Positions 7,152-14,041 of a stretch of DNA of 14,082 nt are shown in pieces. The notes under the pieces are model-generated. The model was not told the DNA's origin and made no database searches. It was given only the letters and a program-made list of their open reading frames with translations. The translations under genes and the position numbers were made by a program. The DNA is from CANGYM01 sp044235825. Lineage in GTDB: Bacteria; Pseudomonadota; Alphaproteobacteria; JAJTHO01; CANGYM01. The stretch is from NCBI GenBank assembly GCA_044235825.1, contig JBIIHL010000032.1, positions 1 to 14,082 of the forward strand, written 5' to 3'. Numbering within the stretch: position 1 is the first letter of the stretch; every line of letters begins with the position of its first letter.

Positions 7152-9314
7152 ATGCTTTCACGCAGCGCATTGCTGGAAAAAATGAAAAGCTATGATCCAC
7201 GGGCCCAGCTGGACCTGGTGGGGCGTGCCTACGACTACGCGCAGGAGAAGCACGAGGGGCAAATGCGCTCTTCCGGTGATCCCTATTTTTCCCATCCGGT
7301 GGCGGTGGCGGAAATTCTTGCCGGTATGCATTTGGACAGTGCCACCATTGCCACGGCTTTGTTGCATGATACGGTGGAGGATACCTCGGCCAGCATCGAG
7401 GACATTCAAAAAAAATTCGGCGATGAAGTGGCCCGTTTGGTTGAGGGGGTCACCAAGCTGTCAAAAATCAAACTGAAAACGGCAGAAATGCAACAGGCGG
7501 AAAATTTCCGCAAGTTGGTGTTGGCCATGTCCGAGGATATTCGGATTTTGATGATCAAATTGGCGGATCGGTTGCATAATATGCAAACCCTCAGCTTTTT
7601 GCCCAAACCGGAAAAGCGGGCGCGTATTGCCCATGAAACGTTGGAGCTGTATGCCCCCCTAGCCGAGCGTTTGGGGATTCATGATATCAAGGATGCGCTA
7701 CAGGATCTGGCCTTTGAGGAATTGCACCCCGAGGCCCGCCAGTCCATCATGCAGCGCATGGCCCTGTTGCAGGAAGACAGCCGAGAAAATTTTTCTGAGG
7801 TTATTGAACAGCTGAAACAGGATATGGCAGAAGCCGGCCTGAACGTCCGCATTCAGGGCCGCCAGAAAAAGTCCTATTCCATTTGGATGAAGATGCAAAA
7901 AAAGGATTTGTCCTTTGATCAATTAACGGATCTGGTGGCGTTTCGGTTGATTGTGGACAGCACGCCCAACTGTTACGCCGCGCTGGGGGTGATTCACAGC
8001 AAATACCAGATTATTCCAGGACGGTTTAAAGATTACATCAGCGTGCCCAAATTAAACGGGTATCGTTCGCTGCATACCTCGGTCATTGGCCCCAAAAACA
8101 TGCGGGTTGAAATTCAAATCCGCAGCACAGCCATGCACGAAGTGGCCGAGCTGGGGATTGCCGCGCACTGGGTTTACAAACAGCAGACAAAAGAGCAGCA
8201 CAATTACCGCTGGCTGCGGGAATTGCTGGAGGTCATGGAAAATGCGTCCTCCCCCGAGGAGTTTCTGGAACACACCAAAATTGCCATGTTCCAAGATCAG
8301 GTGTTTTGTTTCAGCCCCGCCGGTGATTTGATGGTGCTGCCCCGCGGCGCCACGCCGGTGGATTATGCCTACGCCGTTCATACCAAAGTCGGGGATCATT
8401 GCAGCGGGGCCCGCATCAATGGCCGCTTGGTGCCCCTGAATACCGTTTTGAAAAATGGGGATCAGATTGAAATCATCACCCAAAAGGAGAGGGAGCCCAG
8501 CCCCGCATGGGAACAGTTCGTGGTCAGTGCCAAGGCCAAATCCCGTATTCGCCGCTATGTGCGGTTGAAACGCCAAGGCGAATACAAAAAATTGGGCGAG
8601 GCCATGTGGGAGCGCACGCTGAAAGATTACGGCAAATCCGTTTCCCTCTATCAACTCACCGAGGCCCTGCCCAAATTGAGTGGGCATCACAAATTGAAAA
8701 ATACTGAGGATCTGTTTTCCACCATCGGCAGCGGCGATATGACCTGCCGCGAGGTGCTTTTCATTCTGCACCCTGAAATTGTGCAGCAGGAAAAAACGGA
8801 AAAAGAGGCGCGTCTCAGCCTGCCCAAAACACCCACAACGCCGAAAAAAAGTGGGCATAAATTGCCGGTTGTGGGATTGATCCCGGGCATGGCCATCCAT
8901 TATGCCAAATGTTGTCATCCGGTGCCTGGGGATCGCATCATCGGTTTGGTGACAACGGGCAAGGGGGTCAGCATTCATACATCGGATTGCCCCAACCTCA
9001 AGCCCTTTATGGAAGGCACCATGGATCGCCTGTTGCCGCTGTCGTGGGATGCGGAATCCTCTGGCGGGCAGGGGCAGTACGTGGCCCGCATTCGGGTGAT
9101 GCTGGAAAATAAGCCGGGGATTCTGGGCAGTTTGTGTAACATCATCGGCCAAAATCAGTCCAACATTAACAATTTAAAAATCACCGAGCGTCAGAATGAT
9201 TTTTATGCCATCATGCTGGATCTGGATGTGCGGAATCAGGATCATTTGCAATCGATTTTGGCGGCCTTGCGGTCCCAATCCACCATTCATGATGTGATGC
9301 GGGTGGTGACGTGA
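7152..9314 (+). CDS. rsh: Bifunctional (p)ppGpp synthetase/hydrolase, Rel/SpoT homologue
   Basis: This protein makes and degrades the stringent-response alarmone (p)ppGpp. Its 720 residues carry the full long-RSH layout. The HD hydrolase is intact: SHP at 47-49, HDTVED at 72-77 and KLADRLHN with D139 and N143. The synthetase domain contains KKSYSIWMKM (about 239), LTDLVAFRLIV (about 258), RFKD (291-294), NGYRSLHT (302-309) and VEIQIRS (from about 319). RFKD is the signature of bifunctional Rel/SpoT rather than monofunctional RelA (EXDD). A TGS domain follows (about 385-445, VFCFSPAGDLMVLPRGATPVDYA), then a helical region, a zinc-finger-like segment with YAKCCHPVPGD, and a C-terminal ACT domain (VMLENKPGILGSLCNIIG). 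AGGAGA precedes the ATG by 11 bases. Its stop overlaps the nadK start. It is presumably the sole long RSH of the cell. Confidence 0.97.
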   Translation: MLSRSALLEKMKSYDPRAQLDLVGRAYDYAQEKHEGQMRSSGDPYFSHPVAVAEILAGMHLDSATIATALLHDTVEDTSASIEDIQKKFGDEVARLVEGVTKLSKIKLKTAEMQQAENFRKLVLAMSEDIRILMIKLADRLHNMQTLSFLPKPEKRARIAHETLELYAPLAERLGIHDIKDALQDLAFEELHPEARQSIMQRMALLQEDSRENFSEVIEQLKQDMAEAGLNVRIQGRQKKSYSIWMKMQKKDLSFDQLTDLVAFRLIVDSTPNCYAALGVIHSKYQIIPGRFKDYISVPKLNGYRSLHTSVIGPKNMRVEIQIRSTAMHEVAELGIAAHWVYKQQTKEQHNYRWLRELLEVMENASSPEEFLEHTKIAMFQDQVFCFSPAGDLMVLPRGATPVDYAYAVHTKVGDHCSGARINGRLVPLNTVLKNGDQIEIITQKEREPSPAWEQFVVSAKAKSRIRRYVRLKRQGEYKKLGEAMWERTLKDYGKSVSLYQLTEALPKLSGHHKLKNTEDLFSTIGSGDMTCREVLFILHPEIVQQEKTEKEARLSLPKTPTTPKKSGHKLPVVGLIPGMAIHYAKCCHPVPGDRIIGLVTTGKGVSIHTSDCPNLKPFMEGTMDRLLPLSWDAESSGGQGQYVARIRVMLENKPGILGSLCNIIGQNQSNINNLKITERQNDFYAIMLDLDVRNQDHLQSILAALRSQSTIHDVMRVVT

Positions 9315-10087
9315 TGCTGCCGGATTGCCCCGCTTTGGCCCTTTTGGCGTCCCGCACGCCCGATGCACAGCAGGCGGCGCGGGACATGATGGCCCATTAC
9401 ACCTTTGTCACCCCCGCCGAGGCCGATGTGATTGTTGTTTTGGGCGGTGATGGTTTTATGCTGGAAACGCTGCATAAAACCATGAAAAAAAACAAAAAAA
9501 TTTATGGCATGAATCGGGGGACGGTGGGGTTTCTGATGAACAGCTATGCCCGCGAGGGATTGTTTGAGCGTCTCAGCCGCGCCCAAGACGTGATCCTGCA
9601 TCCCCTGAATATGCAGGCCGAAACGGTGGATGGGGAAATTTTTGAGGCTCTGGCCATCAACGAAGTTTCCTTTCTGCGGGAAACGCGCCAAGCGGCCAAA
9701 CTGCGCATCAGCATTGATGACGTGGTGCGTTTGCCGGAATTGGTGTGTGATGGATTGATTGTGACAACGCCGGCGGGCAGTACGGCCTATAACCTGTCGG
9801 CGTCGGGGCCCATTTTGCCCTTGGGGGCTGATTTGCTGGCCATGACGCCGATTAGTCCCTTTCGGCCGCGGCGCTGGCGGGGGGCGATTTTGCCCCACAC
9901 CGCGCGGATTGTTGTGGAGCCCATTCACCCCCACAAACGCCCTGTCAGCGCCGTGGCGGATTCGGTGGAGGTCCGCGACATCGTGCGTGTGTCCATTCAC
10001 GAAGCCCGCGACCGCCGCCTGCACCTGCTCTTTGACCCCGAACACAATCTGGAAGAGCGGATTTTGAATGAGCAGTTTATGACGTAG
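9314..10087 (+). CDS. nadK: NAD kinase
   Basis: This cytoplasmic enzyme phosphorylates NAD+ with ATP (or polyphosphate) to NADP+. The 257-residue protein has the family motifs: GGDG at 44-47 (in VIVVLGGDGFML), the NE pair at 116-117 (in LAINEVSF), DG at 147-148 and TPAGSTAY at 153-160, followed by NLSASGPILP. The C-terminus LFDPEHNLEERILNEQF resembles alphaproteobacterial NadK. The ATG at 9314 shares its A with the TGA of rsh, giving a one-base overlap and probable translational coupling. A GTG at 9311 is also in frame, but the overlapping ATG is preferred. The N-terminus is short, as in other alphaproteobacterial forms. Coupling of NADP synthesis with the stringent-response gene is seen as gene order only; no functional link is claimed. 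Confidence 0.95.
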   Translation: MLPDCPALALLASRTPDAQQAARDMMAHYTFVTPAEADVIVVLGGDGFMLETLHKTMKKNKKIYGMNRGTVGFLMNSYAREGLFERLSRAQDVILHPLNMQAETVDGEIFEALAINEVSFLRETRQAAKLRISIDDVVRLPELVCDGLIVTTPAGSTAYNLSASGPILPLGADLLAMTPISPFRPRRWRGAILPHTARIVVEPIHPHKRPVSAVADSVEVRDIVRVSIHEARDRRLHLLFDPEHNLEERILNEQFMT

Positions 10088-10146
10088 GTTTTTTTTAATC
10101 CAATGATGTTATCCTTTGTTTTTTCTTTGTTTTAAGCGGAGATCCT

Positions 10147-10662
10147 ATGTTGAATCGGTGCTTCTCGATCTGTTTAATGCTTCTTATGGTTTCGGGATGT
10201 GCGATGACGTCCTCGGATCCCTTAGACATGTCGGATTCCAATTATAAGGTTGGTGAGTATTCGGTTGTTTCGGTTAAGGTGATATCTCACGCGCCAGAGT
10301 TATCCGATGCGGTCGCCAAGGACATAGAACAGACTTTAAAAAAACGATTCCAGCTGTACTCTGGTCAGAAAAAAAAGGTCAGTGTTGAGGTCACGGTCCA
10401 TGATTTTGTGTCGAATATCGACACGTCTCAGTTAATGTTGGCGGGGGGATATTACTTTTCGTCAGCGAATATTGTTCTTAAAAACCCTCGACAAAAAGTC
10501 GTGGCCCGAGAGAAAACTCAGGTGGTTGATGGAACAAATGGAGGGGGTTTGCTGGGTGTCATGATAGAAGGGTTGGGTGAGGAAGAAAAGCGCTTCGAAT
10601 CCTTAAAATCTGAGCTGATTGAAAATATTGTTATAAAAGTGTACCCCCAAGAAAAATCGTAA
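10147..10662 (+). CDS. Small putative outer-membrane lipoprotein, family not recognised
   Basis: This is a 171-residue protein with a lipoprotein signal peptide. Residues 1-17 are hydrophobic (FSICLMLLMVSG), and the lipobox VSGC places the lipidated cysteine at C18. Ala at the next position, not Asp, favours outer-membrane sorting. The mature part looks like an alpha/beta domain with strands EYSVVSVKVIS, KVSVEVTVHDFVS and SSANIVLKN, a basic helix ending KKRF, and a Gly-rich hinge GTNGGGLLGVMIEGLG. This loosely recalls small lipoprotein families such as DUF4410, but I cannot assign it. GGAG lies seven bases before the ATG. The gene looks more AT-rich, with fewer G runs than its neighbours, which hints at different ancestry. 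It ends upstream of an intrinsic terminator. Confidence 0.8.
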   Translation: MLNRCFSICLMLLMVSGCAMTSSDPLDMSDSNYKVGEYSVVSVKVISHAPELSDAVAKDIEQTLKKRFQLYSGQKKKVSVEVTVHDFVSNIDTSQLMLAGGYYFSSANIVLKNPRQKVVAREKTQVVDGTNGGGLLGVMIEGLGEEEKRFESLKSELIENIVIKVYPQEKS

Positions 10663-10734
10663 TCATCTTTACGGACGAAGGATTGTAATGTTACGATAAA
10701 GTCATTCCACTCAGTGACTTGTGCATTGAGCCGC
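10663..10734 (+). other. Intergenic stretch after the lipoprotein gene
   Basis: These 72 bases follow the lipoprotein stop and lead to the terminator. A short inverted repeat GTCA-N10-TGAC (10701-10718) is the only structure seen. I find no open frame of note, no tRNA shape and no recognised RNA. It could be a 3' untranslated region or, less likely, a short RNA ending in the terminator. Confidence 0.4.
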
Positions 10735-10772
10735 AGAGCCTCCGGTGTTTCCCTTGGGGGCTCTTGCTTTTT
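10735..10772 (+). terminator. Rho-independent terminator after the lipoprotein gene
   Basis: AGAGCCTCC (10735-10743) pairs with GGGGGCTCT (10756-10764) as a nine-base stem with one U-G pair and a 12-base loop. It is followed by TGCTTTTT (10765-10772). The T tract fits the plus strand, ending transcripts of the lipoprotein gene and possibly those of rsh-nadK. It lies 72 bases past the stop. Confidence 0.75.
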
Positions 10773-10824
10773 CGGGGGGAGGGGTGTTTAAAAAAACAAC
10801 CTTCCACAGATTAAAGTGTTTTTC

Positions 10825-11280
10825 ATGCCCACCCTCGCCCTATATCAACCCGACATCCCCCAAAATACGGGGTCCATTATGCGGACGTGTGTTTGTTTTG
10901 GGGTGCCGCTGGTGTTGATTGAGCCTTTGGGGTTTGTGCTGGACGATCGAAAACTCCGCCGCAGTCTGATGGATTATGTGGATCATCTGGATTATCAGCG
11001 GCAAACGTGGGATGGGTTTTGCCAAAATTTGGGCAATCGGCGGTTGGTGTTGGCCACCACGCGGGGGGCGGTTCCCTATTACGCTTTGGATTACAAAGAT
11101 GATGATGTTCTGCTGTTTGGATCAGAATCCGCGGGCGTGCCGGATCATGTGCACCAAGCGGCCCATGAACGCATTGTCATTCCCATGCAGGCAGGGATGC
11201 GGTCCCTGAATCTGGCGGTGAGTGTGGGGATTGTGCTGGCACGGGCGCGGGAGGATTGCTTTGGAGAAATGTCCCCCTAA
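10825..11280 (+). CDS. trmL: tRNA (cytidine/uridine(34)-2'-O)-methyltransferase TrmL
   Basis: TrmL is a SPOUT-class, SAM-dependent enzyme that methylates the 2'-O of the wobble base in leucine tRNAs. The 151-residue protein carries the family motifs in order: ALYQPDIPQNTGSIMRTC at the N-terminus, IEPLGFVLDDRKLRRSLMDY, the knot segment LLFGSESAGVP and RIVIPM, then MRSLNLAVSVGIVLARA at the C-terminus. E. coli-type sequences usually read FGPE; here it is FGSE, keeping the acidic residue. The ATG at 10825 begins the usual MPTLALYQP. An in-frame GTG at 10816 is less likely. Neither has a strong Shine-Dalgarno. The gene follows a terminator, so it probably has its own promoter, which I cannot place. 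It converges on tilS with only eight bases between the stops. Confidence 0.94.
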   Translation: MPTLALYQPDIPQNTGSIMRTCVCFGVPLVLIEPLGFVLDDRKLRRSLMDYVDHLDYQRQTWDGFCQNLGNRRLVLATTRGAVPYYALDYKDDDVLLFGSESAGVPDHVHQAAHERIVIPMQAGMRSLNLAVSVGIVLARAREDCFGEMSP

Positions 11281-11288
11281 GGCCCTGT

Positions 11289-12485
11289 CTAGGTTAAAAA
11301 AAACACCCGCAAAGACCGCTCTTCCGGTTCATAGTGTAATGTGGGGGCGGCCAGAACGCGATGATCCTGTTTGGACCACAGGGCGGGTTGTGTCAGGGCC
11401 ACGGCGTAGCGTAGGGGGCGCTGGGTGGCCTTGAGGTGGGGGCGGATGGCTTCGTATCCTTCGGTCCCTAAGGCCGCCCAATAGGCATCAGGTTCATGGG
11501 CCTGACAGAAAAACCGTTGATCCCACAAATGGGGTTGATCGGCGGGCAGGGGGGTGGGGTCTATGGCTTTGGCTTCTCTGTAAATCAGGATTTTTTCGGG
11601 TGTGCTGGTGATGATGCAGCCATGCAGGCTGAGGGTTTGTTTGGGGGCCTGATACAGGGCCCACGTGGCGCGGCTCAGGCGGGCAAAGCGGGGATCAACG
11701 GCTTTTCCACTGATCAGGCGCAGGGCTTGTTTTAAAATGCGACGGGAAATTTCCCCGTCCTGAGAAACCAAGGCGGGGTAGGACAGGGTCAGGTAGCCTT
11801 CGGGAAAAATCTGAACATGCTGGCGAAAAAAACCGTCAACATGATGATCAAAATAATCACGTGTGGCCGCCAGAGCCCCCAAGGTGGTTTCCAAATGATG
11901 GGGCGTATCCAGCAAGGCGGATCGTAACCGATTGCGCAGAAAGTCCATTTTGGCATTGCTGGGGTCCTCGATCCAGCGCAGGCCTAGGGTTCGGGCTTCG
12001 GCCACAATCTGATCCTTGGGCACCATCAGCAGAGGGCGCACCACCTGAATGCCCCACCACACGTGGGTGGGTCGCATGCCAGCCAAGCCATCCACGCCAC
12101 TGCCGCGCTGGGCGGCAATCAGGAAGGTTTCGTTTTGATCATCGCTGTGGTGTCCTGTGATCAAAACCGGATGGTGGTTGGCATGACACCAGGTGATCAT
12201 GGCGCGATAGCGGGCCCGCCGCAGGGTGGCGGCATCGCTGTGGGGGGGGGTGTCTAAATCCAGACTGTAAAAGGGAACCCCCAGCGCTTGGCACCACTGG
12301 CGCACCAAGGGAATTTCCAGATCAGAGGCCGCGCGTTGGTGGTGGTTGGTGTAAAGAGCCGTCAGGAGGGTGCCCTGCGGCACAGAGCGTCGCACGTAAT
12401 GCAAGGTCACAAGGCTGTCCACCCCCCCCGACAGGGCCACCGCCATTTGGCGGGCAGAGGGCAGAAACGTAAGGGGCGGCAGCAT
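11289..12485 (-). CDS. tilS: tRNA(Ile)-lysidine synthetase TilS
   Basis: TilS is an ATP-dependent N-type PP-loop enzyme that converts the wobble cytidine of tRNA-Ile(CAU) to lysidine, so that AUA is read as isoleucine. It is usually essential. The 398-residue protein has the PP-loop SGGVDS at residues 19-24, followed by TNHHQRAASDLE and the ITGHHSDDQNETFL region (usually HHxDDQxET), then the helical C-terminal half of the longer TilS form. The start at the ATG of 12485 has AGG five bases upstream. A TTG at 12512 would extend it by nine residues into cpoB without a Shine-Dalgarno. The gene follows cpoB by 17 bases. Two homopolymers lie in the coding frame: eight C at 12422-12429 (inside the PP-loop codons) and nine G at 12242-12250. 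Confidence 0.95.
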   Translation of the reverse strand: MLPPLTFLPSARQMAVALSGGVDSLVTLHYVRRSVPQGTLLTALYTNHHQRAASDLEIPLVRQWCQALGVPFYSLDLDTPPHSDAATLRRARYRAMITWCHANHHPVLITGHHSDDQNETFLIAAQRGSGVDGLAGMRPTHVWWGIQVVRPLLMVPKDQIVAEARTLGLRWIEDPSNAKMDFLRNRLRSALLDTPHHLETTLGALAATRDYFDHHVDGFFRQHVQIFPEGYLTLSYPALVSQDGEISRRILKQALRLISGKAVDPRFARLSRATWALYQAPKQTLSLHGCIITSTPEKILIYREAKAIDPTPLPADQPHLWDQRFFCQAHEPDAYWAALGTEGYEAIRPHLKATQRPLRYAVALTQPALWSKQDHRVLAAPTLHYEPEERSLRVFFLT

Positions 12486-12502
12486 AGCCCTGAATAAAAC
12501 CT

Positions 12503-13336
12503 TTAAACACAAGAGGCTTTGGCACGTTTCGCCCGTTGGAGGATGGTCGGGCTGGCCTTTGGATAGCGGCGCAAAAGTTCGTCAAAACTCTGGCAGGCTT
12601 GCTTGGTTTGTTTGGCGGATTGTAAAGAAAGACCCAGTTTCAAAAGGCTATCAGGGGCTTTGGGACTATCGGGATAATCCTGAAAGCTTTTTAAAAACAT
12701 CTCGCCAGATTTTCGGTAATTCTGCTGCGCATAATAGGTTTCCCCTATCCAGTAATAGGCATTGGGCAGGCGTGTATCGTTGGGATTGTTTTTGATAAAG
12801 GCCTCAAAATGGTTGCGTGCCTCAGCATATTGGCCCTGTTTTAGGGTATCAATGCCCGTTTGATAGGCGCCGGCTTCCGAAGAGGGCAGGGCGCTGGGGT
12901 CCTGTAAGGGTTCAGAAGGCGTGGCCTCTCCAAGGGTCGGGCTGTCCTCAGAGGGGGAGGGGTCCCCTTGGGCAGGGGATTCTGGCGCATCATTTTGGCC
13001 GGAATCCTGTGTTTTGGTTTCTGTTTGGGCGGTGGCTTCGGGGGGTTGGGCTAATTTTTGCTCGAGCGTTCGGATGGTTTTTTGCATCTCTTCGATCTGT
13101 TGCGTCTGGGCCTGAAGGGTGTTTTCAAGGCTGATGAGTCTTTCTTGAACATCCAAAAGAGAGGCAGGCGCATCAGGCGCTGCCGCCGCAGCAGAAGAAG
13201 CCGCCGCAGAAACATCCCCCCCGCGAGGGGATAGAACGCTGCCCAAGGATATGGGGTCCTGCGCCAAGGCCAAACCCGATAAGGCCAGCATAAACAGGAC
13301 GTTTAGGCAAAAAAGGCGAGAGAGCAACAGGGGCAT
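12503..13336 (-). CDS. cpoB: Cell division coordinator CpoB (Tol-Pal protein YbgF)
   Basis: CpoB is a periplasmic protein that links the Tol-Pal system to peptidoglycan synthesis at the division septum. The 277-residue protein has a signal peptide ending at A25 (LALAQ), a coiled-coil segment at about 60-95 (LISLENTLQAQTQQIEEMQK), a long Pro/Glu/Ser-rich linker (about 97-150), and a TPR domain from about 155 to the end with the YbgF pattern AYQTGIDTLKQGQYAEARNH and YYWIGETYYAQQNYRKS. This coiled-coil plus TPR layout is diagnostic. In many proteobacteria the gene follows pal; here it follows infA by 18 bases and precedes tilS, and no tol or pal gene is in the window. The ybgF-tilS neighbourhood itself is common in alphaproteobacteria. 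Confidence 0.93.
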   Translation of the reverse strand: MPLLLSRLFCLNVLFMLALSGLALAQDPISLGSVLSPRGGDVSAAASSAAAAAPDAPASLLDVQERLISLENTLQAQTQQIEEMQKTIRTLEQKLAQPPEATAQTETKTQDSGQNDAPESPAQGDPSPSEDSPTLGEATPSEPLQDPSALPSSEAGAYQTGIDTLKQGQYAEARNHFEAFIKNNPNDTRLPNAYYWIGETYYAQQNYRKSGEMFLKSFQDYPDSPKAPDSLLKLGLSLQSAKQTKQACQSFDELLRRYPKASPTILQRAKRAKASCV

Positions 13337-13354
13337 CGGATGAACGTCTCTGTT

Positions 13355-13573
13355 TTATTTAAAGCGGAAGGTAATCCGGCCTTTGGAAAGGTCGTAGGGG
13401 GTCATTTCCACGGTGACTTGGTCCCCCGCCATGATGCGGATACGGTTTTTGCGCATTTTGCCCGATGTGTGGGCCAAGACTTTGTGGTCGTTATCCAGTT
13501 TAACGCGAAACATGGCGTTGGGAAGCACTTCCTCCACCGTTCCGTTAAATTCAATCAGGTCTTCTTTGGCCAT
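13355..13573 (-). CDS. infA: Translation initiation factor IF-1
   Basis: IF-1 is a small OB-fold protein that binds the 30S A-site and helps IF-2 and IF-3 select the initiator tRNA. The 72-residue length is exactly typical. The sequence MAKEDLIEFNGTVEEVLPNA, FRVKLDNDHKVLAHTSGKMR and the ending GRITFRFK match the family throughout, with an alphaproteobacterial flavour (TVEMTPYDLSKGRI). AAAGG lies five bases before the ATG. It is the first gene of an apparent infA-cpoB-tilS transcript. Its leader holds several hairpins, described separately. Confidence 0.98.
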   Translation of the reverse strand: MAKEDLIEFNGTVEEVLPNAMFRVKLDNDHKVLAHTSGKMRKNRIRIMAGDQVTVEMTPYDLSKGRITFRFK

Positions 13574-13601
13574 AATACCTTTAAACTAAAAACAAAATCA
13601 C

Positions 13602-13653
13602 AAAAAAAGGGTTAAGTTTTCCCTTAGGCTTTAAGCCCTAACGCTGAAAGCCT
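13602..13653 (-). promoter_or_regulatory. Structured infA leader with a terminator-like hairpin
   Basis: On the minus strand, AAGGG (13625-13621) and CCCTT (13611-13607) form a five-base stem with a nine-base loop, followed at once by a T run (complement of 13602-13608), like a weak intrinsic terminator. Just upstream, AGGCTTT (13626-13632) can pair with AAAGCCT (13647-13653). Alternatively TTAGGCTT (13624-13631) pairs with AAGCCCTAA (13633-13641) with one bulged base. The last two are mutually exclusive, and the third shares bases with the terminator-like stem. This could be an attenuator or stacked mRNA structure. I recognise no known riboswitch or leader class. Confidence 0.4.
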
Positions 13654-13674
13654 TAAAAAGCAACAAAAATAAAC

Positions 13675-13701
13675 AAAAAAGGGCCGACGCAGCGCCGGCC
13701 C
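13675..13701 (-). terminator. Intrinsic terminator of the His/Asp-rich protein gene
   Basis: GGGCCG (13681-13686) pairs with CGGCCC (13696-13701), and further inner pairing is possible. On the minus strand the stem is followed directly by six T (complement of 13675-13680) and a further T-rich stretch. It lies about 30 bases after the stop of the small exported-protein gene and separates it from infA. Confidence 0.85.
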
Positions 13702-13732
13702 CCTGAACAACAATGCGAAAGGCAAAGGGTGT

Positions 13733-13951
13733 TTAGTCTTTTTTCTTGCTGTCTTCGTCGTGGTCATCTTTGTCGTGATCTTTGTGATCATCGGATTTTT
13801 TGGCGTCTTCAGCGGGGGTTGCAGGGGTTGTTGCTGTGGAGGCAGGCGCCGCGTGATCGTGTTCGTGGTCGCTGGCCAACGTTGAGGACGCCGCAGCCAC
13901 GAGGATCAACGCGGCCAAAGTTGTGGAGAGGAAAAGGGTTTTGATGGTCAT
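13733..13951 (-). CDS. Small exported His/Asp/Lys-rich protein, function unknown
   Basis: This is a 72-residue protein. Residues 1-26 form a clear Sec signal peptide (basic start MTIK, hydrophobic core ALILVAAAS, cleavage after TLA). The mature 46 residues are low-complexity: an N-terminal DHEHDH cluster, an Ala/Pro/Thr spacer (APASTATTPATPAED), then a tail of Asp, His and Lys (SDDHKDHDKDDHDED, ending SKKKD). Such a chain is probably disordered, and the histidines and acids could bind divalent metals, but no known family is recognised. It has its own strong terminator, which supports a real, separately transcribed gene. No good Shine-Dalgarno precedes the ATG, and no downstream partner gene is coupled to it. 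A metal chaperone, a periplasmic buffer or a stress-induced protein are guesses only. Confidence 0.75.
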   Translation of the reverse strand: MTIKTLFLSTTLAALILVAAASSTLASDHEHDHAAPASTATTPATPAEDAKKSDDHKDHDKDDHDEDSKKKD

Positions 13952-13988
13952 AAAAGGACAGGGTTATTCAGTAAACCCAACCAAATGT

Positions 13989-14017
13989 TTGTGTTTTTGG
14001 TGAGATGTGGGTTATAG
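13989..14017 (+). promoter_or_regulatory. Possible weak promoter for the right-edge gene
   Basis: TTGTGT (13989-13994) and TTATAG (14012-14017) are spaced 17 bases apart on the plus strand, 24 bases ahead of the ATG at 14042. Each box matches the sigma70 consensus only partly. This is a weak prediction. Confidence 0.25.
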
Positions 14018-14041
14018 GTGGTGTAAAAAAAGGGGTGCACC

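Noticed and set aside
8052..9152. Long open frame (about 366 codons) on the minus strand inside rsh
   Set aside because: It lies entirely antisense to a well-conserved Rsh frame, its translation is low in family-like patterns and rich in His/Gln/Gly, as expected for an antisense shadow.
9287..10045. Minus-strand open frame of about 252 codons antisense to nadK
   Set aside because: The plus strand clearly encodes NAD kinase with all its motifs; the antisense product shows no recognisable domain.
10663..10800. Possible tRNA or known structural RNA between the lipoprotein gene and trmL
   Set aside because: No cloverleaf arms, T-loop motif or CCA-like end could be found; the main structure is an ordinary terminator.
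12486..12512. TTG start for tilS at 12512
   Set aside because: It overlaps the cpoB end and has no Shine-Dalgarno; the ATG at 12485 has AGG at suitable spacing and leaves a normal distance to the PP-loop.
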